DNA of 64,000 nt from the NCBI GenBank assembly GCA_017523725.1, contig JAFWVY010000065.1, positions 1-64,000 on the forward strand, read 5' to 3'. Below the pieces are notes generated by a model, which was given only the letters and a program-made list of their open reading frames with translations, did not search any database and had not been told where the DNA came from. A program made the translations under genes and the position numbers. Source of the DNA: Bacteroidales bacterium. GTDB lineage: Bacteria; Bacteroidota; Bacteroidia; Bacteroidales; UBA4181. Shown piece after piece: positions 17,617-24,634 of the stretch (within the stretch, counting starts at the first letter, position 1; every line of letters starts with the position of its first letter).

Positions 17617-17817
17617 TCAATCCTCCTCGTCCAATTGGAATATGTCGTTCACGCTTTTGCCGAACACGACGGACATTTTTAGGGCGATGACTGTGGAGGG
17701 CACGTACTTCCCGGACTCTATGGCATTGATGGTCTGCCGTGTAACGCCGATGCTTTCGGCCAGTTGCTGTTGTGTCATGCGCAGGACGGCGCGTTCTACG
17801 CGGATGTTATTCTTCAT
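17617..17817 (-). CDS. Small XRE-family HTH regulator
   Basis: Compact Cro/CI-type repressor of 66 residues: helix-turn-helix at about 13-37 (RMTQQQLAESIGVTRQTINA) followed by IESGKYVPSTVIALKMSVVF and a short acidic tail. This minimal architecture is the widespread YgzD-like type, usually paired with a membrane protein. Its start overlaps the end of the upstream membrane-protein gene by 11 bases, so the two are translationally coupled. It probably autoregulates the pair. Confidence 0.9.
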   Translation of the reverse strand: MKNNIRVERAVLRMTQQQLAESIGVTRQTINAIESGKYVPSTVIALKMSVVFGKSVNDIFQLDEED

Positions 17818-18301
17818 CGCTTGCCTCTTTTTTAAAATAATGCAACTCCCATTGAAACTTCAGGATATAGACAAGAAACAGCGAAAACATCCAGAAGAAA
17901 ACAAAGGATACATACAGGGTATAAAAGAAGAACCAGGTGCCGAGGATGAGCAGCACCGTATTGACCTTGACAGCCCACACGAATGCATGTGTACGCAGGT
18001 ATTCCACATATTCGTCTTCGTTGCGTTCGCGCGCAAATGCTACAGAGAGCAATCCCAACAGGATGAAGATCAGAGAGATTTCGTCAAACATTCCTTCGTC
18101 TTCAAATGTAGCGGTGAATCCGCCGTATGGAACCGAGAGGTTTTTGTACGAAATCGCCAATGTCCGGAAATGGATGAAGTAATCATCGATGTCGAAGAGC
18201 GGTTTCCCGCATTCTCCGAGAAAAAAGTTCAGGGCAAAAGGCAGGAAAAGACACCATCCTATCCATTTGAAACAGTGCGGCAACAGATAATTTTTTTTCA
18301 T
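17807..18301 (-). CDS. Membrane protein paired with XRE regulator
   Basis: Not recognised at family level. Starting at the ATG at 18301 the protein has 164 residues. This start is chosen because MKKN begins the first membrane helix and sits about 30 bases after a good -7 box; the longer ORF would begin upstream of the promoter. Predicted membrane segments are about 11-28 (GWCLFLPFALNFFLG), 73-87 (ISLIFILLGLLSVAF) and two adjacent helices at about 110-150 rich in Phe, ending in a charged tail. The arrangement, a small polytopic protein followed by a tiny XRE regulator, is common in Firmicutes and Bacteroidota; its role is generally unknown. Confidence 0.75.
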   Translation of the reverse strand: MKKNYLLPHCFKWIGWCLFLPFALNFFLGECGKPLFDIDDYFIHFRTLAISYKNLSVPYGGFTATFEDEGMFDEISLIFILLGLLSVAFARERNEDEYVEYLRTHAFVWAVKVNTVLLILGTWFFFYTLYVSFVFFWMFSLFLVYILKFQWELHYFKKEASDEE

Positions 18302-18337
18302 TTCGCATGAGGTTGGGTTAATACTTTGTTCACGGTG

Positions 18338-18369
18338 CGAATGTAACGGACTTTTTTCAAAATGCAAAA
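18338..18369 (-). promoter_or_regulatory. Promoter of membrane protein/XRE pair
   Basis: Minus strand TTTTG (18365-18369), 19 bases, TACATTCG (18338-18345), one mismatch to TAnnTTTG. It predicts a leader of about 30 bases before the ATG at 18301. Confidence 0.6.
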
Positions 18370-18488
18370 TGTACAGGACAAAAAGTAAAATATACTTTAC
18401 TTTCTGGGGCTTCATTCTGCGGGTTGATATGAAATGAGCGGGCGGCCGCCTCCGGTCTGGCCTTGGTCAGGCGGTCGCTTCGATTGAC

Positions 18489-18526
18489 CTGAATGATGTT
18501 TCAACACAAATGAAACATCACTTCAG
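18489..18526. promoter_or_regulatory. Long inverted repeat, candidate operator or RNA hairpin
   Basis: TGATGTTTCA (18494-18503) and TGAAACATCA (18511-18520) are perfect inverted repeats around ACACAAA. Outside them CTGAA (18489-18493) pairs with TTCAG (18522-18526) with one unpaired base, giving 15 pairs. There is no T run, so it is not a usual terminator. It lies 74-111 bases before the lipoprotein gene of the downstream trio. Confidence 0.6.
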
Positions 18527-18587
18527 CTATCATGTACAGGATTGTCAATATTTTCGCATCGCAGACAAACAGTTCTCAATATTTTAA

Positions 18588-18595
18588 TAACTTTG
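18588..18595 (+). promoter_or_regulatory. -7 box immediately before lipoprotein ATG
   Basis: TAACTTTG fits TAnnTTTG but lies only four bases before the ATG at 18600, so transcription would begin at or next to the start codon. No clear -33 element at the expected spacing. Confidence 0.4.
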
Positions 18596-18599
18596 AAAA

Positions 18600-19550
18600 A
18601 TGAAAACAGCTTTTTTTTCATCGGCGATAGTACTGATGATGATCATCTGCTCGTGCAGTGACAGCAGCAATTCATTCGAATTCTTTTCATCCAAGGATGA
18701 TTATCGCACGTCCTTAACACGCAGCCAAGATACGATAATAATAGATGATACATCATGGGAGGGTGTATTGGACATCTTGAAAGAAAAAGGGAATGATCTT
18801 ATCCCCGGAATCAACATATCATTGTCGGGCTATGAAGTAGTTTGCAAAATATCTGAGAAGAACCTGCAAGACGTGAAAAACACGGTAAAAGAAAACATAA
18901 CCCTTATACCATGCTATGATGATGCAAATAACATTTATGATATTCAAACGAACCTGAATGAAGTCGCGAATTCCATAAACATAAGCAATGTGCGTTATGA
19001 TTTTGACCGACGCAATAACTATATTGAAAAAGAGACCAGGCCCGGAATGAGTTTACTTAAACTACATTGGAGGTATAATGGCAACTTAGTAGATTCTTAT
19101 TGCATCGTTTCCGATGCCTTCGGAATAGTCTACGAGGATTTTATTGTAAATACGATGTTGTTTGATAGTCGGACTGTTGAGAGAATCAGCAAACGTCTAA
19201 AAAGTAGAGATGAGAATCCCTTCTTTTCAGGGACTAAAACATGGGAGCGTTCTGTTACGGCATATTGGTTATGGGGCAACGAAAGGGGAAGGGCTGAAGT
19301 TGCCCATAATGGTTATTTCTCCAATGGCGTCGTTATAGGGCAGGATTCTCAAGCTCTTGCATATATAAGCATTGGGAATGCCGAGGCAGAAAGGACAGAA
19401 ATAGCACACAATAAGATTGCTTATGGATTGGGATTGTCAACACCTCTTATTGACATAACCCTTTCGTTTAATGTCGATAGTTATACTTTGTCTTTCTCTG
19501 CCAGTGTCGGCTCAAAGATAGGTGAAACAGGCACGCATACACATCTTTAG
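18600..19550 (+). CDS. Hypothetical lipoprotein of AT-rich trio
   Basis: Not recognised. The 316 residues start with a lipoprotein signal (SSAIVLMMIICSCSD, cysteine near 18 or 20). The mature part has a polar linker with FFSSKDDYRTSLTRSQD, a region that looks alpha/beta, and a C-terminal Ser/Gly-rich segment with short beta-type stretches (LSFNVDSYTLSFSASVGSK), ending GTHTHL. No later methionine would keep the signal peptide, so the start is firm. Six bases separate it from the HTH gene, indicating an operon. Base composition is AT-rich compared with the pectin genes nearby. Confidence 0.75.
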   Translation: MKTAFFSSAIVLMMIICSCSDSSNSFEFFSSKDDYRTSLTRSQDTIIIDDTSWEGVLDILKEKGNDLIPGINISLSGYEVVCKISEKNLQDVKNTVKENITLIPCYDDANNIYDIQTNLNEVANSINISNVRYDFDRRNNYIEKETRPGMSLLKLHWRYNGNLVDSYCIVSDAFGIVYEDFIVNTMLFDSRTVERISKRLKSRDENPFFSGTKTWERSVTAYWLWGNERGRAEVAHNGYFSNGVVIGQDSQALAYISIGNAEAERTEIAHNKIAYGLGLSTPLIDITLSFNVDSYTLSFSASVGSKIGETGTHTHL

Positions 19551-19556
19551 ATTGCC

Positions 19557-20123
19557 ATGCACATTCTTTTCATAACATGTCTGTTTATGACGGCAGAGTT
19601 ATATGCCATCATAAAGTTGTCTCATGGTAAAGACAGTATAAAGCATCCCCTGTGGGCATCTTTTTGCCCGGTAGTGTACATTATGGTGACATACATCAGA
19701 AGGAGGGGGAATAATAATGATTCGGCAACGGAGCAATTGAGAGCCGTTCTGAAATCTGCCGATGAAAAGATGAGGCAAAGTGACGGCTATGGAATAATGG
19801 AAAGTGTAATCAGGACCGGTTCTGTCAGCCGGAGGGAGCACGACATCCTGATTGATTCTCTGACAAAGTGTTACAACGATTTTTTTGCCCGTCTGCCGGA
19901 AGATTTGACTGATAATGAAAAAGCGGTCTGTGTATTGCACCATTGGGGAGTTAAGCCCCAGATAATCGGAGATGTACTCTTCATCTCTTACGCTACAGTC
20001 CGTACATATAAGGGTCGGCTTAAACTGAAACTGTCAGCCCAGGTTTATGATTTGTTTTTCATTTCAGTACATAGAGCAGATGAAACAACATGCAACGACA
20101 ATCAAAATGAAACAGTATATTGA
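19557..20123 (+). CDS. Membrane-anchored LuxR-type HTH protein
   Basis: Putative transcription factor of 188 residues. The N-terminus is hydrophobic (LFITCLFMTAELYAII, about 4-19, and FCPVVYIMVTYI, about 36-47), suggesting one or two membrane segments. A coiled or helical linker follows. Residues about 115-160 resemble a LuxR/GerE-type helix-turn-helix: LTDNEKAVCVLHHWGV, then IIGDVLFISYATVRTYK and LKLKL. Similar HTH ends occur on Bacteroidota regulators. It lies between the lipoprotein gene and a small membrane protein gene whose start overlaps its end, so it may regulate its own operon. Recognition of the HTH is by pattern only. Confidence 0.65.
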   Translation: MHILFITCLFMTAELYAIIKLSHGKDSIKHPLWASFCPVVYIMVTYIRRRGNNNDSATEQLRAVLKSADEKMRQSDGYGIMESVIRTGSVSRREHDILIDSLTKCYNDFFARLPEDLTDNEKAVCVLHHWGVKPQIIGDVLFISYATVRTYKGRLKLKLSAQVYDLFFISVHRADETTCNDNQNETVY

Positions 20124-20346
20124 AACCATTTACTCTGTATCGAGAATCGTTATGGCCTGCATAATGATTTGTTTGCCGTATGGATTGTGTCGGCTGGCAG
20201 GCTGGCTTATATTGGATTTTTGTCTCGCCCTTTTCCTTATACAAAAAATCAGCAATAAACGCCTGCTGATCTTTTTGATTGTGATACAGATTCTGCTTAC
20301 CCTGTTGGTGCTTATTGCGCTGAATTCGTTCAGGGTGTCTGATTGA
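20107..20346 (+). CDS. Small membrane protein of AT-rich trio
   Basis: Not recognised. From the ATG at 20107 it has 79 residues with two strongly hydrophobic helices separated by a short basic loop (about 12-42, VMACIMICLPYGLCRLAGW onward, and about 52-70, LLIFLIVIQILLTLLVLIAL). An in-frame ATG at 20080 is an alternative start. It overlaps the end of the HTH gene by 17 bases, which points to translational coupling. A bidirectional terminator lies 70 bases downstream. Confidence 0.6.
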   Translation: MKQYIETIYSVSRIVMACIMICLPYGLCRLAGWLILDFCLALFLIQKISNKRLLIFLIVIQILLTLLVLIALNSFRVSD

Positions 20347-20411
20347 TTGGACAGATGCCGTGCGGTTCTTCTCAATAACCGTAACGTATTCACCGCTTCA
20401 GAAACCCATAA

Positions 20412-20447
20412 TAAAAAAAGCCCCTCACAAACGTGAGGGGCTTTTTT
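20412..20447. terminator. Bidirectional intrinsic terminator
   Basis: GCCCCTCAC and GTGAGGGGC form a perfect stem, flanked by AAAAAAA on the left and TTTTTT on the right, so it can stop both the plus-strand trio and the minus-strand tRNA-Asp transcript. Confidence 0.9.
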
Positions 20448-20452
20448 GTCGG

Positions 20453-20526
20453 CGGTGCGGAAGGGGCTCGAACCCTCGACCTCCGGCGTGACAGGCCGGC
20501 ATTCTAACCAGCTGAACTACCGCACC
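20453..20526 (-). tRNA. tRNA-Asp (GTC)
   Basis: On the minus strand the sequence begins GGTGCGGTAGTTCAGCTGG and ends GGTTCGAGCCCCTTCCGCACC plus a G discriminator. All arms fold: acceptor GGTGCGG/CCGCACC, D arm, anticodon stem CCGGC/GCCGG with loop CTGTCAC (anticodon GTC) and T arm with GTTCGAG. CCA is not encoded. The 3' end faces the AT-rich segment. Confidence 0.95.
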
Positions 20527-20557
20527 GTTTCGGATAGTGTCTTCGTTAGAAGCGGTG

Positions 20558-20587
20558 CAAAGGTAATGCTATTTTCCATTGGTGCAA
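20558..20587 (-). promoter_or_regulatory. Promoter of tRNA-Asp
   Basis: Minus strand TTG (20585-20587), 19 bases, TACCTTTG (20558-20565), a full match to the Bacteroidota consensus, 32 bases before the tRNA 5' end. Confidence 0.75.
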
Positions 20588-20657
20588 GTGTTTTTTTTAT
20601 TTTTTTTCGGGCGGCGTCGTCGCGGATGACGATGCATGCGCCGGGGCGCCGGGGCGC

Positions 20658-20688
20658 TTGCAATAGTCGCCGCGTTACGTTATCTTTG
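20658..20688 (+). promoter_or_regulatory. Promoter of the pectin operon
   Basis: TTG (20658-20660), 20 bases, TATCTTTG (20681-20688), a full consensus match, 56 bases before the CE8 ATG. No SusR/HTCS-type operator is recognisable next to it. Confidence 0.75.
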
Positions 20689-20743
20689 CAAGATAGTACC
20701 TTGCCATGCCGGCGGGATGCCGGCATCCGAAAATTTGAAACAT

Positions 20744-22243
20744 ATGAAAAGATTTTTGTGTCTGGCGGCCGCGGCTTTTGCCGTTTCTGTCGGACTGGCG
20801 GCGGAGATGCCGCAGCAGCTTTTGCCGGCCGACGGCGCGCTGTCGGTCAATGTCGATACACACCTGACGCTGACGTTCGATGCGGCGCCGACTGTGAACC
20901 GGACGGGGCGCATCGTGGTGACGGAGGTGGTTTCGGGCCGTCAGGCGGATGTTATCGACATGTCCATTCCGGACGGGCCGGTGGCATCGGTGTCGGGCCC
21001 CAAAGCGCCTTATACGTCCACGCCTTACGACTATACGCTGAAGGGGCCGCGGGCGACCAACGCCAACACGGTGCCCGGTACGCCGTCGGGCGAAGCGCAG
21101 CCCACGTCGAATACGGAATACCAGCTCACCATCATCGGTGGATTCAGCGACGGTTTCCACTTCCATCCAATCATTGTGAAGGGAAATACGGCGGTCATCT
21201 CGCTGCATAACAATTTGCTGGAATACGGCAAGACCTACCGGGTGACGGTTGACGCCGAGGTGTTCGGTACGCCGCAGCCAGTGACATGGTCGTTCTCCAC
21301 CAAGGCGAAAGCTCCGAAGGGCAAACGGCTGGTGGTGGATGCTTCCGGCGCAGGCGACTTCAGCACGGTGCAGGGGGCGCTGGACCATGTACCCGAGGGC
21401 GTGCGTGGCTACCGCATTTTCATCCGGAACGGGGATTACGAGGAGATTGTGTATTTCCGGAACAAACGGGGTCTGATTCTGCAGGGCGAGAGCCGCGACG
21501 GCGTGGATGTGCATTACGCCAACTGCGAGGTGTTCAACCCGCATCCGGTGAATGTGAGCACCAACGAGTGGCCGGGGACGTTCCCGTCGCGCCGGGCGGC
21601 GTTCATGGTGGACAATTGCACCGACGTGCAACTCCGCGACATGACCATCCGCACCACCATGTTCGGACAGGCGGAAGGCCTGCTCATCAACGGCGAAAGG
21701 ATTCTGGTGGACAACGTGACAGTGCGCGGCAGCGGCGATGCGTTGCAGGCCAACGGGCTCATTTATTTCAGCCGGTCGCTTATCCATGGCGATGGCGACA
21801 ACATCCTGGGCCGCGGTTCGGTCTTCTTCGAAGATTGCACGCTGACGGCCACCGGCGGACCGTTCATGTGGATCAGGAACACAGAGGGACACCACGGCAA
21901 CGTGTTTGTGCGCTGTGCATTCTCCACGACGTCTCCGATGGGACAGGCTTATCTGGCGCGGCTGCCCAAGAACGGGACTCCGGGTTATCTGTTTGCAGAG
22001 ATGGTGCTGATAGATTGTACGCTGAGCAATATCCGTCCGGAGGCCGTCTATCAGATCGAGGGCGACCAGACGAACATGCGTTTCCTGGAATACAACAGCG
22101 TGGATGCCGAAGGCCGGAAAATCGATGTGTCGGCGCGGCATGAGGTGATGCAGCAGCTGTCGGCCGACAGCGAGCTGGTGAAACTGTACTCCACCCCGTC
22201 GTATGTGCTCGACGGCTGGAATCCCTACAAAGTGAAGAAATAA
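20744..22243 (+). CDS. Pectin methylesterase (CE8) with N-terminal Ig-like domain
   Basis: Hydrolyses methyl esters of homogalacturonan so that polygalacturonases can cut it. The ATG at 20744 starts a clear signal peptide (FLCLAAAAFAVSVGLAA); the longer ORF has none. Of 499 residues, about 25-195 form Ig-like beta domains (LPADGALSVNVDTHLTLTF), and about 197-495 form the right-handed beta helix of CE8 (VDASGAGDFSTVQGALDHVP). Equivalents of the two catalytic aspartates lie in SGDALQANG and DGDNILGRG. These replace the usual QDTL and DFIFG, so the site is divergent but the acids are kept. First gene of a four-gene operon with GH35, GH43-like and GH28. Confidence 0.87.
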   Translation: MKRFLCLAAAAFAVSVGLAAEMPQQLLPADGALSVNVDTHLTLTFDAAPTVNRTGRIVVTEVVSGRQADVIDMSIPDGPVASVSGPKAPYTSTPYDYTLKGPRATNANTVPGTPSGEAQPTSNTEYQLTIIGGFSDGFHFHPIIVKGNTAVISLHNNLLEYGKTYRVTVDAEVFGTPQPVTWSFSTKAKAPKGKRLVVDASGAGDFSTVQGALDHVPEGVRGYRIFIRNGDYEEIVYFRNKRGLILQGESRDGVDVHYANCEVFNPHPVNVSTNEWPGTFPSRRAAFMVDNCTDVQLRDMTIRTTMFGQAEGLLINGERILVDNVTVRGSGDALQANGLIYFSRSLIHGDGDNILGRGSVFFEDCTLTATGGPFMWIRNTEGHHGNVFVRCAFSTTSPMGQAYLARLPKNGTPGYLFAEMVLIDCTLSNIRPEAVYQIEGDQTNMRFLEYNSVDAEGRKIDVSARHEVMQQLSADSELVKLYSTPSYVLDGWNPYKVKK

Positions 22244-22281
22244 TCCGGCGCCGGCATTTCCGGCCCTTTATACGCGATATC

Positions 22282-24633
22282 ATGAAACAATTCCGTTGGG
22301 CGGCCCTGACCGCAACCCTGCTGCTGGCCGCGCCGGCACTGTATGCTGCGACGTACACCATTTCGGCACCGGCCGTCGCCAAGAAGATCGTCGAAGGCGG
22401 CCTGAAACTCGGCGGTACGTCACCGTCGGGCGGCTCGATAGCTTTCAACAGTTATTACATGTCCATCGACGGCCAGCCTGCCATCCCGGTGATGGGAGAG
22501 ATGCATTACGCCCGCTACCCGCGTGACCGTTGGGAGGAAGAGATTCTGAAGATGAAGGCCGGCGGTCTGACGGTGATCCCGACGTATGTTTTCTGGAATC
22601 TGCATGAGCAGCGCGAGGGCCAGTTCGACTGGAGCGGCCAGCTCGACCTGCGGGCGTTCGTCGAACTGTGCGGCCGTCACGGCATGCCGGTGATTGTGCG
22701 CATCGGTCCGTTCTGCCATGGCGAGATGCGCAACGGCGGGCTCCCGGACTGGCTTTTTGCCCGGCCGCTGGAGGTGCGGTCGAACGATTCACTGTATCTT
22801 CACTATGTTGACCGGCTGTATGGCCAGATTGCGGCCCAGCTCCGGGGTCTCTATTACAAGGATGGCGGTCCGGTCATCGGCATCCAGATCGAAAACGAGC
22901 ATCAGCATTCGGCAGCACCCTGGGCCATTGCGTACCAGGGGGAGGCCGTGGACCGTACGACGGCGGTGTACGACGCTTCGACCACGTTGGCCGGCGTCGG
23001 GGTGCAGACCGGGCAGCTGTCTTATCAGGAGATGGGAGAGCTGCACATGAAAACCCTGAAGGATATCGCTGTAAAACATGGCATGGAGGTGCCGGTCTAC
23101 ACGGCGACGGGCTGGGGCATGGCAGCGGTCATCGGCAACGAGGCCGTTCCGGTGACGGCGGCCTATACCTATCCCACATGGGTGGATAACGGCACGATGT
23201 CTGATTTCTGTCTGTTCAAGGACATCCAGCGCAATCCGGATTATTCGCCGGTGCGCTATGACGGGGAACATTTTCCGTCGTTTGCAGCCGAGATGGGCGT
23301 CGGCATCCAGATGACTTATCCGCGCCGTCCGGTGGTGCTGGCCGATGCGGCGGAAGCCCTGGTGGTGCGTACCCTCGGCAGCGGTTCGAACGGCATCGGC
23401 TATTATATGTTCCATGGTGGCTCGACACCCAAGCAGATCGGAGGCGTAGGGTTCATGAGCGAGGAGCCGGGCTGTCCCAAAATCTCGTACGATTTCCAGG
23501 CGCCGCTCGGCGAATTCGGTCTGGAGAACGGTTCGTACCGCCGGTTGCGTCTGCTGCATGCGTTCTTGAACGATTTCGGACACCTGCTGGCGCCTATGGA
23601 AACGGTCCTGCCGGAGGGTAATGCGCAGATCAAACCCTCCGACCGGGAGACGTTGCGCTATGCCATCCGTGTGAAGGACGGGCAGGGGTTCATCTTCATG
23701 GTGAATTTCCAGGACCACGACCTCGACCGGCACGACCAGACGGGCTTGCAGCTGCGGCTGAATCTCGGCGGGGAGGAGCTGGCCATCCCGTTCTCGGGCA
23801 CGTTTACGCTGCCCAAGGATGTCAGTGCCATCCTGCCGTTTAATTTCCGGATGCAGGACGCGGTGCTGAAGTATGCCACGGCGCAGCTGATGATGAAGCT
23901 CGACGACAACGGCATCGAGCACTATATTTTCTTTGCCCACGACGGTATGTCACCCGAGTATCTGTTTGATGAGACGACGGTCCGGGGCCGGAGTTTCCAT
24001 GCGCCGACGGCGGGCTTCAAGAGCACGTTCACGGTGCGGACGAAGGCCGGCAGACAGATAAGAATCACCACGCTGACCCGCGAGCAGGCGCTGCAGGCCA
24101 CCCGGGTGGACGGCCGTTTGCTGATCACGTCGGCCACGGTGGTGCCGCAAGCCGACGGCTCGGTGGATCTGCTCAGCCTGGACAATCCCCGGTTCAGCTA
24201 TGTACTGTATCCGTCGAAGGCGGGCTGGAATGTCCAGACGGTATCGGTGCAAGGGGTGGACCCGCAGGTCACCACGAAGACCATTTCGTCTCGCCGCCTG
24301 ACGGTGCATTTCGATACGCCGCGGCCGCCCCAGGTACATGAGTTTTTCCTGCGCATGGACTACACGGCCGACGTGGCCATGGCTTTCCTGAACGGCGAGA
24401 TGGTACTCGACCATTTCTATCACGGCGTGCCGTGGACCATCGGCCTGAACCGGTTTGCCGGGCAGATGCAGCAGGAAGACATGGTCTTTTATTTCCGGCC
24501 CATCACGGCCCAGGTGCCATACCTGGCCGATCTGCCTGCCAAGGCTGTTCCTGATTTCTCGGCCGGCGACATCTGCCGGATTAATCAAATCCGGGTGATT
24601 CCCCAGTATATCAAAACCATTCAATTGAAATAA
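22282..24633 (+). CDS. Glycoside hydrolase family 35 beta-galactosidase, exported
   Basis: Retaining exo-beta-galactosidase of 783 residues with signal peptide (WAALTATLLLAAPALYA). The TIM barrel starts at about 55 with MGEMHYARYPRDRWEEE, and has VIPTYVFWNLHE, GPFCHGEMRNGGLPDWL and the acid/base motif GPVIGIQIENEH (about 194-205). The probable nucleophile is in FAAEMGVGIQ (about 335). C-terminal beta-sandwich domains fill the rest. Within the pectin operon it should remove terminal beta-galactose from galactan or arabinogalactan side chains. The next gene begins one base after its stop. Confidence 0.88.
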   Translation: MKQFRWAALTATLLLAAPALYAATYTISAPAVAKKIVEGGLKLGGTSPSGGSIAFNSYYMSIDGQPAIPVMGEMHYARYPRDRWEEEILKMKAGGLTVIPTYVFWNLHEQREGQFDWSGQLDLRAFVELCGRHGMPVIVRIGPFCHGEMRNGGLPDWLFARPLEVRSNDSLYLHYVDRLYGQIAAQLRGLYYKDGGPVIGIQIENEHQHSAAPWAIAYQGEAVDRTTAVYDASTTLAGVGVQTGQLSYQEMGELHMKTLKDIAVKHGMEVPVYTATGWGMAAVIGNEAVPVTAAYTYPTWVDNGTMSDFCLFKDIQRNPDYSPVRYDGEHFPSFAAEMGVGIQMTYPRRPVVLADAAEALVVRTLGSGSNGIGYYMFHGGSTPKQIGGVGFMSEEPGCPKISYDFQAPLGEFGLENGSYRRLRLLHAFLNDFGHLLAPMETVLPEGNAQIKPSDRETLRYAIRVKDGQGFIFMVNFQDHDLDRHDQTGLQLRLNLGGEELAIPFSGTFTLPKDVSAILPFNFRMQDAVLKYATAQLMMKLDDNGIEHYIFFAHDGMSPEYLFDETTVRGRSFHAPTAGFKSTFTVRTKAGRQIRITTLTREQALQATRVDGRLLITSATVVPQADGSVDLLSLDNPRFSYVLYPSKAGWNVQTVSVQGVDPQVTTKTISSRRLTVHFDTPRPPQVHEFFLRMDYTADVAMAFLNGEMVLDHFYHGVPWTIGLNRFAGQMQQEDMVFYFRPITAQVPYLADLPAKAVPDFSAGDICRINQIRVIPQYIKTIQLK

Positions 24634-24634
24634 A

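Noticed and set aside
15960-20450. Integrative element with integrase at tRNA-Asp
   Set aside because: No integrase, transposase, relaxase or att repeat is visible, so only an AT-rich segment is reported, not a mobile element.
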